Shown here: piece after piece, positions 45,339-53,705 of the stretch
Layout: each line of letters opens with the position of its first letter
How positions within the stretch are numbered: position 1 is the stretch's first letter
DNA from: Acetobacter peroxydans
Lineage (GTDB): Bacteria; Pseudomonadota; Alphaproteobacteria; Acetobacterales; Acetobacteraceae
Length of the DNA: 64,000 bases
Assembly (NCBI RefSeq): GCF_006539345.1
Contig: NZ_BJMV01000001.1
Span: 310,001-374,000 of the forward strand
Direction: 5' to 3'
Notes under the pieces: generated by a model
Databases searched by the model: none
Told to the model about the DNA's origin: nothing
What the model saw: only the letters and a program-made list of their open reading frames with translations
Made by a program: the position numbers and the translations under genes

Positions 45339-46396
45339 ACGCACTGGATGAACGGCTGGACAGGATTGTCAGCCGCGCACTGGAACTGGAGGCCCTTCTG
45401 GCCGGTGGGCTGGGGGGGGAGGCCTTTACCCAGGCTTCACGCGAATATGCCGAACTTGAAGGCGTCGTAAGCCAGATTAACGCCCTGCGGGAGGCGGAGC
45501 AGGAAATGGCTCAGGCCGAGCAGCTGCTGGCCGACCCGGAAATGCGTGAACTGGCGATGGCGGAACTGGAAGAGCTGAAAAGCCGCCTGCCATCGCTGCA
45601 TCAGGCCGTGCGTCTGGCCCTGCTGCCGCGCGACGTGGCGGATGAGCGAAGCGCCATTCTGGAAATCCGCCCGGCTGCCGGTGGGGACGAAGCCGCCCTG
45701 TTTGCGGCAGAACTGTTCGATCTTTATCGCCGTTACGCCGAGCTGAAAGGCTGGCGCTTTACGGTCATGGATTATGATGAAAGCGAACTGGGTGGCCTGC
45801 GCTGCGGTATTGCTGAAATCAATGGCCGGGGGGTGTTCGCCCGGTTCAAATATGAATCCGGCGTGCATCGCGTGCAGCGCGTGCCCGCTACGGAAAGCCA
45901 GGGCCGTATCCATACTTCCACCGTGACTGTTGCGGTGCTGCCTGAAGCGGAAGAAGTTGATGTTAACATCCATGACTCTGATCTGCGGATTGATGTTTTC
46001 CGGGCATCGGGCGCAGGGGGGCAGCACGTTAACAAAACCGAAAGTGCGGTGCGAATCACTCATATGCCCAGTGGCATTGTTGTTTCCATGCAGGAAGAAA
46101 AAAGCCAGCATAAGAACCGCGCCAAGGCGATGAAAATCCTGCGCGCCCGGCTGTATGAACGCGAGCGCGAGCAGGCTCATGCCAACCGTGCGGCTGACCG
46201 CCGGTCTCAGGTTGGAACGGGTGATCGTTCCGAGCGGATCAGGACTTACAATTTCCCGCAAGGGCGGGTGACAGATCACCGGATCAACCTGACGGCCTAC
46301 AAGATTGAACGCGTCATGCTGGGCGAGATTGATGAATTTGTGGATGCGCTGACACAGGATGAGCAGGCGGCCCTGCTGGCGGCTGAAGGCCTGTAA
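45335..46396 (+). CDS. prfA: Peptide chain release factor 1
   Basis: RF1 ends translation at UAA and UAG. Of 353 residues it has the stop-recognition PAT motif ([11 protein letters not shown] near residue 188) and the catalytic GGQ loop ([14 protein letters not shown] near 230), then [17 protein letters not shown]. The start is a GTG overlapping the hisS stop by 4 bp, giving translational coupling. prmC, which methylates the GGQ glutamine, lies 0.5 kb downstream, so substrate and modifier are neighbours. Confidence 0.96.
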   Translation: MNALDERLDRIVSRALELEALLAGGLGGEAFTQASREYAELEGVVSQINALREAEQEMAQAEQLLADPEMRELAMAELEELKSRLPSLHQAVRLALLPRDVADERSAILEIRPAAGGDEAALFAAELFDLYRRYAELKGWRFTVMDYDESELGGLRCGIAEINGRGVFARFKYESGVHRVQRVPATESQGRIHTSTVTVAVLPEAEEVDVNIHDSDLRIDVFRASGAGGQHVNKTESAVRITHMPSGIVVSMQEEKSQHKNRAKAMKILRARLYEREREQAHANRAADRRSQVGTGDRSERIRTYNFPQGRVTDHRINLTAYKIERVMLGEIDEFVDALTQDEQAALLAAEGL

Positions 46397-46408
46397 GCCT
46401 GCGCGGCA

Positions 46409-46438
46409 CTACAAGGCCGCTAGAAAACGGCTTTGTAG
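46409..46438. terminator. Bidirectional terminator, prfA / unknown gene
   Basis: CTACAAGGCCG and CGGCTTTGTAG form an 11-bp stem with one G-U pair around an 8-base loop. It sits between prfA and the convergent exported-protein gene (stop at 46442). Confidence 0.75.
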
Positions 46439-46441
46439 CGT

Positions 46442-46939
46442 CTAGCTGATGGGGGCTGCGCAGGTCTCGGACTGCCCGGGCCGGTGTTCAGCCGTTTCGG
46501 GGAAATCCGGGTCAAGCAGGTAAAAATCCGTAAAGCCGTTTGAGCCGAGGGCATAAAAGTGATGGCCATCGGGGTTGTGCAGTACGCCATCGCTACTGAC
46601 CTCATGGGTCTCTACACGGCCTTCAGGGGTGCGGATGGTGATTTCTCCGCACAGTGTATAGGAATGCTCAGTACGTCCGGTGGGGGTTGCCACACGTACT
46701 GTTTTGGCCCGGTTCATGTCATCCAGCTTGATGGTGCTGACAAGCTGGCCATCCAGATAGATGCGTGAAACCTCGGATATTTCCGTATCGGCCTTTTCAT
46801 CGGTTACGGAAAACTCACCCGCATGTGCCATGGTGGGGAGCAGGGCAAAAAAGGCGACCGCACAGGCCGCTGTACGGACTGTCAAATTTGGCCTGATGGA
46901 AACAGGCCCAGATGGGCTTGGAGCATAAGAACGTGACAT
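46442..46939 (-). CDS. Exported protein of unknown function
   Basis: About 165 residues beginning MSRSYAPSPSG, with a signal-like segment TVRTAACAVAFFALLPTMAHAG and a likely cleavage after AHA. The rest is soluble: SRIYLDGQLVSTIKLDDMNRAK, then EITIRTPEGRVETHEV, GHHFYALGSNGFTDFYLLD. I do not recognise the family. It sits between prfA and prmC on the opposite strand, so it is an insertion into that pair. Its start lies inside the prmC 5' end region; a TTG (LTVRTAAC) closer to the signal peptide is a possible true start. Confidence 0.6.
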   Translation of the reverse strand: MSRSYAPSPSGPVSIRPNLTVRTAACAVAFFALLPTMAHAGEFSVTDEKADTEISEVSRIYLDGQLVSTIKLDDMNRAKTVRVATPTGRTEHSYTLCGEITIRTPEGRVETHEVSSDGVLHNPDGHHFYALGSNGFTDFYLLDPDFPETAEHRPGQSETCAAPIS

Positions 46940-47814
46940 TTGCGGATCATAACCGGGGACGTGCGCCAATAGAACAGCTTTTACGTCAGGCTACGCACAC
47001 CCTGGCAGAAGCAGGCATAGAAAACCCGAGGCGCGAGGCCAGACTGCTTTTGCAGCATGTCCTTGGGCTTTCGCCGGAGCAGATGCTTGCGTTTTCGCCT
47101 CGCAGTGCTGTCGAGCCGGTGGGCTATCTGGAGGTTGTGGCCCGGCGCGCGCGGCATGAACCTTTTGCCTATATTACCGGGCAGAAAGGGTTCTGGACGC
47201 TGGATCTCGCGGTTTCGCCAGCCAGTCTTGTACCCCGGGGCGATACGGAAACGCTCGTATCCTGTGTGCTGGATCATATGCCGGACAGGGAGGCGCCGCT
47301 ATCGGTGCTGGATCTGGGCACGGGAACGGGCTGTATTCTGCTGGCGGTGCTGAGTGAATACCCGCAGGCCTGGGGGGTCGGGGTGGATATTAACCCGCAG
47401 GCGGCGGCTCTTGCTGCAGGCAATGCGGTGCGGTGCGGGCTGGCCGGGCGAGCCGCTTTCATGGCCGGAAGCTGGATGGCGGCATTGGCGCCGGAGGCGC
47501 GCTTCGATCTAATTCTGAGCAACCCACCGTATATTCCTAGCCACGATCTGACTGAACTCATGCCCGAAGTGCGTCATCATGAGCCTGTACGTGCGCTTGA
47601 TGGAGGACGTGATGGGCTCGATGCCTATCGCCTGCTTTGCGCCGATCTTCCCGCGCGTCTGAAGCCCGGCGGGGTGGGGGTATTTGAAATCGGGATCGGG
47701 CAGGAGGCCGCCCTTCGGGCGCTGGCGGCTGAAAATAACCTTGATGTGACCGAGGTGCGGGCTGATTTCGAAGGCATAGCCCGTGCGGTGGTCATGCGTC
47801 TTCGGCCGATATGA
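46933..47814 (+). CDS. prmC: PrmC, protein-(glutamine-N5) methyltransferase of release factors
   Basis: PrmC methylates the GGQ glutamine of RF1 and RF2. The protein has the N-terminal helical domain (PIEQLLRQATHTLAEAG), FWTLDLAVSPASLVPRGDTETLV (the DTE motif), SAM motif I LDLGTGTGCILLAVL near residue 120 and the catalytic NPPY (LILSNPPYIPSHD) near 195. GTG 46933 has GGAG nine bases upstream and gives 293 residues; ATG 46912 is the alternative. It is divergent from and overlapping the start of the exported-protein gene. Confidence 0.93.
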   Translation: MTFADHNRGRAPIEQLLRQATHTLAEAGIENPRREARLLLQHVLGLSPEQMLAFSPRSAVEPVGYLEVVARRARHEPFAYITGQKGFWTLDLAVSPASLVPRGDTETLVSCVLDHMPDREAPLSVLDLGTGTGCILLAVLSEYPQAWGVGVDINPQAAALAAGNAVRCGLAGRAAFMAGSWMAALAPEARFDLILSNPPYIPSHDLTELMPEVRHHEPVRALDGGRDGLDAYRLLCADLPARLKPGGVGVFEIGIGQEAALRALAAENNLDVTEVRADFEGIARAVVMRLRPI

Positions 47815-48067
47815 AAAAAGCGGTTGGCTTTAAGGCGTGTGGTTGATAATGTCACAAGGCTTGGTCAGAAGGCCATCGGTGGGTTGTTGTAACCCCGTTG
47901 GGCCGAACAAGCGGTAAGGGCCTTTATATCTGGCAATGACCATGTCGCTGCCTATTCGAAGTGCCCCTCCAGAAAAACAATTTGGACCTTCATTCAGGAA
48001 CTGGCCCGGCAGGAACGGACCGCTCCCATGTAAAGTGCCATGAACAGGAAAGCGCTGTGGTAAGCCC

Positions 48068-48508
48068 ATGAATGTAAAGCGGATGCGGACCAGACATCAT
48101 CGTTCTGGCGGGAGCAATGGAGCGTCCAGGCAGTTGAACGGCCAGATTCCGATGAACCGGAACCACGTTTTTGACAGCCATGGCCCTGACGTAAGAGTGA
48201 GGGGCACCGCCCAGCAGCTTTTCGAAAAATATCTCCAGCTTGGCCGCGATGCGACTGGCTCTGGTGACAGGGTGGCGGCTGAAGCCTACTTCCAACATGC
48301 CGAACATTATTTCCGTATCATGAATGCCATGGCGCAGGCCGCGCAGCAGAGCCAGATCGAGCGGGCTGAGCGTCAGGCCAGCCGCCAGCAGCGCGGCCAG
48401 AACAACGTAGCGGAAGACGGGGAAGATAAAGCTTCTGAAGCCGAGGCGGAAGAAGCCGAAGTCAGGGATCTGGCTATGGAGCCGCAGCCCGAGCTGTCAG
48501 AGGGCTGA
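48068..48508 (+). CDS. DUF4167 domain protein
   Basis: A 146-residue protein of a small alphaproteobacterial family. The DUF4167 core is clear at residues about 38-88: DSHGPDVRVRGTAQQLFEKYLQLGRDA and GDRVAAEAYFQHAEHYFRIMNAM. The N-terminus is basic (MNVKRMRTRHHRSGG), suggestive of RNA binding, and the C-terminus is acidic and Glu-rich. In many alphaproteobacteria this gene sits right after prmC, as here. The ATG at 48068 is used; another ATG lies five codons in. Confidence 0.87.
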   Translation: MNVKRMRTRHHRSGGSNGASRQLNGQIPMNRNHVFDSHGPDVRVRGTAQQLFEKYLQLGRDATGSGDRVAAEAYFQHAEHYFRIMNAMAQAAQQSQIERAERQASRQQRGQNNVAEDGEDKASEAEAEEAEVRDLAMEPQPELSEG

Positions 48509-48662
48509 GCAGCCTTAGAGCTCTTCCCGTGTCAGGGTCTGTTTAAGGCTGATGGCATGGGAAGGCCGCTTTTACAGCGACAGGCAGAGCCTATGACGCG
48601 CAAAGACGCACGGCTGTTGCCGTGGTGTCTTTGAAAAAAACCATGTTTCCATGAAGAAAAAC

Positions 48663-48737
48663 TGGTAGCGGCGGAAGGATTTGAACCTCCGACCAAGGGA
48701 TTATGATTCCCCTGCTCTACCACTGAGCTACGCCGCC
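48663..48737 (-). tRNA. tRNA with anticodon CAT (elongator Met, or Ile2 after lysidine modification)
   Basis: A 75-base minus-strand tRNA with encoded CCA. Acceptor GGCGGCG pairs with CGCCGCT (G1-U72 wobble), the D arm is GCTCAGTGGTAGAGC, and the anticodon loop ATCATAA gives CAT (48703-48705 on the plus strand). The T arm is GGAGGTTCAAATCC. The acceptor is not that of an initiator (it lacks the C1:A72 mismatch), so it is elongator Met or Ile2; the anticodon alone cannot decide. Confidence 0.9.
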
Positions 48738-48753
48738 ATCGTTTGGTGGGGCT

Positions 48754-48782
48754 GATCTACCGTGTCCCGGCATGGGCGTCAA
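48754..48782 (-). promoter_or_regulatory. Promoter of the CAT tRNA
   Basis: TTGACG (48777-48782) and TAGATC (48754-48759) lie 17 bp apart on the minus strand. The predicted start is about 10 bases before the tRNA 5' end, which suits a stable RNA promoter. Confidence 0.6.
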
Positions 48783-48858
48783 CCCATTTTTGTGGTTTTT
48801 GTTCCAGTGCGTTTTTTTTATTTCTCGTGGTGGATCATGCGGTTACCGCTGATCATGC

Positions 48859-49314
48859 TTAAGGGCCGAGACTGCCGGCCCCGAAGATGTAATTGCTGAC
48901 CTGCTGCTCCAGGCTTGTGGGTTCCTGTGTGTGGGTCAGCAGGCTGCCGGGCTTGGCGTAAGTGCTGTCATGCCCAGGTTCGATCATGAGCGCGTTTTCT
49001 GACGCCAGCGTGGCGCTGCCGATGCTTAGTGTGCTGTCCTGGGGCAAACGCAGAGATGACGCCAGCCTGAAGCGCACGATTGCCATCTGGTTCGCGGGGT
49101 CCAGGGTGACGGACGATACCCGCCCAACCCGTACGCCTGCCAGATCGACATCAGCGCCACGGCTCAGCCCGTTTGCCGAGACAAACCGGGCGGACAATTC
49201 ATAGCTATCGCCGCCTGGGGCTTTCTGTGTTTCCAGTGCGTAGGTGCCAAAACCCGCGGTAGCCAGCAAAACCGATCCGCTGAAAATCCATGCGCTCGTG
49301 CGGTTCTGCCTCAT
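48859..49314 (-). CDS. mlaD: MCE/MlaD-family lipid transport protein
   Basis: MlaD is the membrane-anchored substrate-binding subunit of the ABC system that returns phospholipids from the outer membrane. About 151 residues: one N-terminal membrane segment (WIFSGSVLLATAGFGTYAL) and an MCE domain (YELSARFVSANGLSRGADVDLAGVRVGRVSSVTLD) ending in ASENALMIEPG and a helix (SLEQQVSNYIFGAGSL). The usual mlaE, mlaF and mlaC genes are not adjacent, which is unusual. ATG 49314 is preceded by AAGG; ATG 49335 would add seven residues. Divergent from uppP. Confidence 0.85.
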   Translation of the reverse strand: MRQNRTSAWIFSGSVLLATAGFGTYALETQKAPGGDSYELSARFVSANGLSRGADVDLAGVRVGRVSSVTLDPANQMAIVRFRLASSLRLPQDSTLSIGSATLASENALMIEPGHDSTYAKPGSLLTHTQEPTSLEQQVSNYIFGAGSLGP

Positions 49315-49423
49315 TATATTTTTACCTTCTTTCATGGCTACCTATTCCCGGCGTATCGTCAGGCAGGACGAAAACCTTGCAGCCATCGGGGGCATGGTGC
49401 AAGGACATCATAAGAAAAGAACA

Positions 49424-50290
49424 ATGGGGATATCGGCGCATATGTCGTACGTGCAGGCATTTATCATGGCGTTGCTGCAAGGCGCGACAGAGCTTTTCCC
49501 GGTTAGCAGTTTGGGACATGCGGTTATTTTGCCCGCCCTTCTGCATTGGAATTATGACCTGCACGATCCGACGTTCCTGCCTTTTCTGGTTATGTTGCAT
49601 CTGGGAACGTCCTTCGCCCTGGTGGCGTTTTTCTTTACGGACTGGCGCGTGCTGTTTCTGGGCGCGATCGGTCGGGACGGACAGCGCATCCAGCTTGAAA
49701 GCCTGCATATTTTCTGGCTGCTGATTGTCGCGACCATTCCGGCTGTTGTAGTGGGGGGCCTGTTTGAGCACCTGCTCCGCTCGTTTTTCGGTTCTGCTTC
49801 GTCGGCGGCGGTGTTCCTGTTTCTGAACGGAATTGTTCTGCTGCTGACCGAAAGACTGCGCAGCAGTGTCGTTACGCGCGAGGTACGTTGCATCGCCGGA
49901 CTGACCTCGCGCGATGCGTTTGTTATTGGACTGTTTCAGTGTCTGGCGTTCTTTCCTGGCCTGTCCCGTTCAGGGGCAACAATGTGTGGCGGCCTCCTGC
50001 GTGGGCTGCATCATGATGCAGCCGCGCGCTTTTCTTTTCTTATGGCTCAGCCTGTCATCTTTGCCGCTACGGTACGCGAGGGCTTCAAGCTGTGGCACGC
50101 ACCGCCAGACCCCACGCAGATTCATGTTGCCATCATGGCGGCGGTCGTTGCCGGAGTGACGGCATTTGCCAGTACGGCGTTTCTCATGCGCTATTTTCAC
50201 AGTCATGACCGCTGGGCCATGACACCCTTTGCCCTGTACTGCATGGCCCTCGGAGGCGGTGCGTTTCTGACCTTGCACTTCGCGGAGTGA
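49424..50290 (+). CDS. uppP: Undecaprenyl-diphosphatase
   Basis: UppP removes a phosphate from undecaprenyl diphosphate so the lipid carrier can be recycled in wall synthesis. The 288-residue membrane protein has the conserved motif ELFPVSSLGHAVILP near residue 22 and the second motif FPGLSRSGATMCGGL near 178, with about eight hydrophobic segments. ATG 49424 is chosen; ATG 49442 is possible. The amino acid permease gene starts within its stop (GTGA). Confidence 0.92.
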   Translation: MGISAHMSYVQAFIMALLQGATELFPVSSLGHAVILPALLHWNYDLHDPTFLPFLVMLHLGTSFALVAFFFTDWRVLFLGAIGRDGQRIQLESLHIFWLLIVATIPAVVVGGLFEHLLRSFFGSASSAAVFLFLNGIVLLLTERLRSSVVTREVRCIAGLTSRDAFVIGLFQCLAFFPGLSRSGATMCGGLLRGLHHDAAARFSFLMAQPVIFAATVREGFKLWHAPPDPTQIHVAIMAAVVAGVTAFASTAFLMRYFHSHDRWAMTPFALYCMALGGGAFLTLHFAE

Positions 50291-51825
50291 CGCAGGTGGA
50301 AAGGGCGGCCGGGCCGTCTGCGCACCGCCGCAAACGGCTTGAGTATGCGGCGCGCGAGAGCGCGGCCGGGTCTCTGCGCAGAACGCTGGGGCCGATGCAC
50401 CTGATCTTACTTGGTGTCGGTTCGACAGTAGGGGCGGGTATCTATGTCATGACTGGTGTGGCAGCGGCCGACTATGCCGGGCCTGCCGTGTTGCTTTCGT
50501 TCATGCTGGCCGGGGTGGCGTGCCTTTTTACGGCCCTGTCCTATGCTGAGCTCGCTTCTCTCATGCCTGTGGCCGGGTCGGCCTATACATACGCCTATGT
50601 TTCTCTGGGCGAGGGCTGCGCCTGGGCGGTGGGGTGGCTCCTTCTGCTTGAATACGGCATTTCCTGCGCCGGGGTGGCCTCGGGGCTGTCGGGCTATTTT
50701 GTCAGTCTGCTACACGATTTCGGTGTGCTGGTGCCGCAGGCTCTGAGCACAACAACAATACAGGTTGTGGACAGCACCGTTTCCGAGGCGGTGCATGTCG
50801 GGCTGAGGCTGGATCTGCCGGGGGCGGCGTCCATTCTTCTTGTAACCTGTGTGCTGCTGGTGGGCGTGCGCGAATCCTTTCGCATCAATGCCGCTATTGT
50901 GGTGCTCAAGGTCGGGGTTTTGCTCCTGTTCGTGGGGGTGGGCGTGTGGTTTGTCCGGCCTGCTTTATGGACTCCCTTCATCCCAGCTTATGAAGGCGGG
51001 TTGCACTACGGCGTGCCGGGTATTTTCCGCGCGGCATCGCTGATTTTTTTTGCCTATGTTGGGTTTGAAGCCGTGTCCACGGCAGCGGGTGAGGCCCGTA
51101 ATCCCCGGCGTGACGTGCCTCTGGGTATTGTGGGGGCGCTGGTTGTCTGCACGGCACTTTACATGGCCGTTGCGGCGGTATTGATCGGGGTGGTACCGTG
51201 GCGCGGTCTGGGCGTGGCAGACCCGCTGGCCGTGGCGGTAGGGCTCATGGGTCAGCCCTGGCTTGCCCTGTGTGTCAAGCTGGGGGCGGTTATCGGGCTA
51301 TGTTCAGTCTTGCTGGGGCTTCTGTACGCTCAGAGCCGTATTTTCTATACGATGGCGGAAGACGGCCTGCTTTCCGCACTGTTCAGCCATCTGCACCCGC
51401 GTTTTTTGACGCCGTGGCGGGGCACGCTGGTGCTGGGCGTGGGGGTTGCTTTAGCGACAGCAGTGTTGCCGGTTGAAATGATTGGCGATCTGGTGAGCCT
51501 TGGCACTGCCATGGCTTTCATGGTGGTGTGTCTGACCGTGATCTGGCTGCGCAATGCCGAACCTGATCTGCCGCGTGTCTTTCGTGTGCCGCTGGGCGGT
51601 TTTCGGATACGGGGTGTCTGGCTCGGTTATGTGCCGTTGCTCGGCGTGTTATTCTGTCTTGTCATGATCGTCCCGCTTGGGGCCGATATGGCGCTGGCGC
51701 TATACGGGGGTAATCCACTGCCGGTTGCGCTTCTGGCAGGATATGGGCTGGCGGGCTTGGCGTTCTATCGGGTTTATGGACGGCATCACTCGCGCATGGG
51801 GCGGGCGGTTTCCGGCCCGCGCTGA
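50287..51825 (+). CDS. APC-family amino acid permease (cationic amino acid transporter type)
   Basis: A 512-residue transporter with about 12-14 membrane segments. The N-terminal helix I motif LGVGSTVGAGIYVMTGVAA is characteristic of the CAT subgroup, as is the later FFAYVGFEAVSTAAGEARNPRRDVP. Substrate is not determined by the sequence. The start is a GTG overlapping the uppP stop by 4 bp, so the two are likely one transcript. It converges on the ATP-grasp gene with only 21 bp between. Confidence 0.88.
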   Translation: MTQVERAAGPSAHRRKRLEYAARESAAGSLRRTLGPMHLILLGVGSTVGAGIYVMTGVAAADYAGPAVLLSFMLAGVACLFTALSYAELASLMPVAGSAYTYAYVSLGEGCAWAVGWLLLLEYGISCAGVASGLSGYFVSLLHDFGVLVPQALSTTTIQVVDSTVSEAVHVGLRLDLPGAASILLVTCVLLVGVRESFRINAAIVVLKVGVLLLFVGVGVWFVRPALWTPFIPAYEGGLHYGVPGIFRAASLIFFAYVGFEAVSTAAGEARNPRRDVPLGIVGALVVCTALYMAVAAVLIGVVPWRGLGVADPLAVAVGLMGQPWLALCVKLGAVIGLCSVLLGLLYAQSRIFYTMAEDGLLSALFSHLHPRFLTPWRGTLVLGVGVALATAVLPVEMIGDLVSLGTAMAFMVVCLTVIWLRNAEPDLPRVFRVPLGGFRIRGVWLGYVPLLGVLFCLVMIVPLGADMALALYGGNPLPVALLAGYGLAGLAFYRVYGRHHSRMGRAVSGPR

Positions 51826-51846
51826 CCAGGCACCACCAAGGCTAGA

Positions 51847-52917
51847 CTAATCATTAGGCGGGTAGGACGCCAGAAGCCGTTTCTGCCTGCGCCACAGACG
51901 GATGCCGTACCACAGATTGGTGGGGCGCCAGCCTTGGGCGACCTTGCTTGCGCCAATGCGGAAACTTTCGCCGTAGTGATGGAACTGTGCCGCGTAGGCC
52001 TCCCGGAGCGTGGTGCGCGAATCCCATATATGGGTTGCTTCGGAACCGACGCCGTTGATTTCGATGATTTCGAAATCCTGCCCGGCCCGCAGGGCCTCGC
52101 GTGAGCGGAATTTCACGTCGATCCGCCCGAAATGAAAGTCGGGAATATCCTGCATGATAGCGTCGATGCGCGCGGTCAGCTCAGGGGTGATGTCCTCTCC
52201 GCCATTGCGGAAGATCGCGCCCTTGCAGTGGTTGCCGGTGAAGAGGAGTTCCAGCCGTTCTCCTTCGGGCAGGACGGTGTGCAGCCGATCTTTCAGGCGT
52301 TTTTCGTACAGCTCTGGCAGGCGGGCGGCACGATTGTCCTGCCGCAGAAGGTCAAGCACCGTGTCCCGGCCATTGCCGATAACGGCGGGGATGTCCTTGT
52401 AGGTCAGGGACGAAATGTGGCCCTGTGGACTGTCAGGATGACGGATGTAGAACAACCCGGCTTCGTGCGGCCATACGATAAGCCGCTGGATGACAAGATC
52501 GATCCCGCGGGGAAAAGCCGCCAGTGTTTTTTCCAGATCGGCCGGGGTGCGGACAAGGCGCACGCCGGTGCCGTTGCAGCCGATATCGGGTTTGACCACC
52601 ACGGGCAGTTCCAGCCCTCTGGCCTTGATGGCTGCCAGCGCGCGTGCCGTGTCGTCCTTGCCGGTAGTCAGGGTGGTGTAGGGGGCAATCCAGTCTGTTG
52701 CGTATGTGCCCGCCATGTCCAAAATGCTGCTTTTGCTTTCTCCGCAGAGCCCGCCGGTGACAATACGCGGGTTGGCGGCCGTCGGCACGGTCAGGCTGCG
52801 GTATTTCAGCCCAAGCAGGAACCAGTACAGCACTACTGGGGTGTAAAAAATCCAGCCGGGCCAGAATTCGAACAGGGAGAGCGGATTGGCCGCTTTGGCT
52901 GAAGCGTTCTCGGTCAT
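51847..52917 (-). CDS. Membrane-anchored ATP-grasp protein (D-Ala-D-Ala ligase-like)
   Basis: A 356-residue protein. Residues about 10-40 hold a hydrophobic anchor (FWPGWIFYTPVVLYWFLLGL). The ATP-grasp fold follows: the nucleotide lysine and glycine-rich loop (VVVKPDIGCNGTGVRLVR), the second lysine region YIRHPDSP...LTYKDIP, and the metal ligands in FGRIDVKF and the EIIEINGVGSEATH triad. ATP-grasp enzymes join a carboxylate to an amine or thiol. The start ATG overlaps the DedA stop by 4 bp (ATGA). Substrate is unknown. Confidence 0.8.
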   Translation of the reverse strand: MTENASAKAANPLSLFEFWPGWIFYTPVVLYWFLLGLKYRSLTVPTAANPRIVTGGLCGESKSSILDMAGTYATDWIAPYTTLTTGKDDTARALAAIKARGLELPVVVKPDIGCNGTGVRLVRTPADLEKTLAAFPRGIDLVIQRLIVWPHEAGLFYIRHPDSPQGHISSLTYKDIPAVIGNGRDTVLDLLRQDNRAARLPELYEKRLKDRLHTVLPEGERLELLFTGNHCKGAIFRNGGEDITPELTARIDAIMQDIPDFHFGRIDVKFRSREALRAGQDFEIIEINGVGSEATHIWDSRTTLREAYAAQFHHYGESFRIGASKVAQGWRPTNLWYGIRLWRRQKRLLASYPPND

Positions 52918-53462
52918 GGAGTGTGGTTTTTCCTGATGCGGGCGGCAACCCGCCCCGAAAGGATCATGAGTGCCGCAAAGCCAACAATGCCGGCCCAGCG
53001 CCATGCGCCTAGGTGAGCGAGCAGAAAAGCGCCTATTTTCAAGGCGAGAAAAAACAGTCCTGTTGTCCAGAGCAGTGTGGCCAGCGCGGTTGCCAACGTG
53101 AAAGTTTGCAGCCCCGCGCGGAAAAAACCACATGCCGTATAAAGCGGCAGACGTGTGCCGGGAATGAAACGGCTGACAAAGACCGCCCGGAACAGGTTGC
53201 GGCTGAGCCATTGTCGTTGATGGCTGATACCCGGCATGTCGATCCAGCGCCGGGCCGGGGGCCAGCAGGCAGCTAGAGCCCCAAGGCCGTACAGCCCGAC
53301 ATCGCCCAGAACGATTCCTGAATAAAGAGCCACCAGCGCCGTAGGCAGGGATACGACATGGAGTTGAACCTGTATGGCGGTAATCAGCGTTGCGGCATCT
53401 TCCAGCACAAAAGTTGCCAGAATGATGATGACAACCTGCACGAAAGGGCTCGCGGCTGTCAT
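52914..53462 (-). CDS. DedA/SNARE-associated family membrane protein
   Basis: DedA proteins are proposed undecaprenyl phosphate or lipid flippases and affect membrane potential and drug tolerance. The protein shows ILATFVLEDAATLITAIQVQ, IVLGDVGLYGLGALA, and the conserved block VFVSRFIPGTRLPLYTACGFF with the key arginines. It has about four membrane segments. The frame is open to 53585; ATG 53462 lacks a clear SD and a TTG at 53483 fits the family's N-terminal length better, so the true start may be a few codons earlier. Overlaps the ATP-grasp gene. Confidence 0.82.
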   Translation of the reverse strand: MTAASPFVQVVIIILATFVLEDAATLITAIQVQLHVVSLPTALVALYSGIVLGDVGLYGLGALAACWPPARRWIDMPGISHQRQWLSRNLFRAVFVSRFIPGTRLPLYTACGFFRAGLQTFTLATALATLLWTTGLFFLALKIGAFLLAHLGAWRWAGIVGFAALMILSGRVAARIRKNHTP

Positions 53463-53705
53463 GTGAAGGACATGCTCAAGCAAGGAACCCCGGCTCTCCT
53501 CTCCTGTTGCGCGGTCTTTGCCCGGCTGGAGTGCAGGGCAGGACGAAACCGTGTGCAGGTGGCGCGCAAGCGGGTGTCCTGTCAAGCTGGAGAACGGTTG
53601 CGACGATAAGGGAAAAGAGAGTGGATGAACGTGCGGACTGGATGCTAGACGGAGAAGCGTCGGTCATGGCACAGGCGGCAGCACGGCTGTCGGGACGAGG
53701 GGACT

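Noticed and set aside
47830-48069. A 79-codon minus-strand frame between prmC and the DUF4167 gene
   Set aside because: It starts head-to-head in the DUF4167 start codon, shows no known domain and no GC-rich third positions; conservation would be needed to accept it.
53586-53705. A possible 30-residue peptide (GTG at about 53622) before mltB
   Set aside because: No homology, and its stop overlaps the mltB start; probably just the mltB leader.
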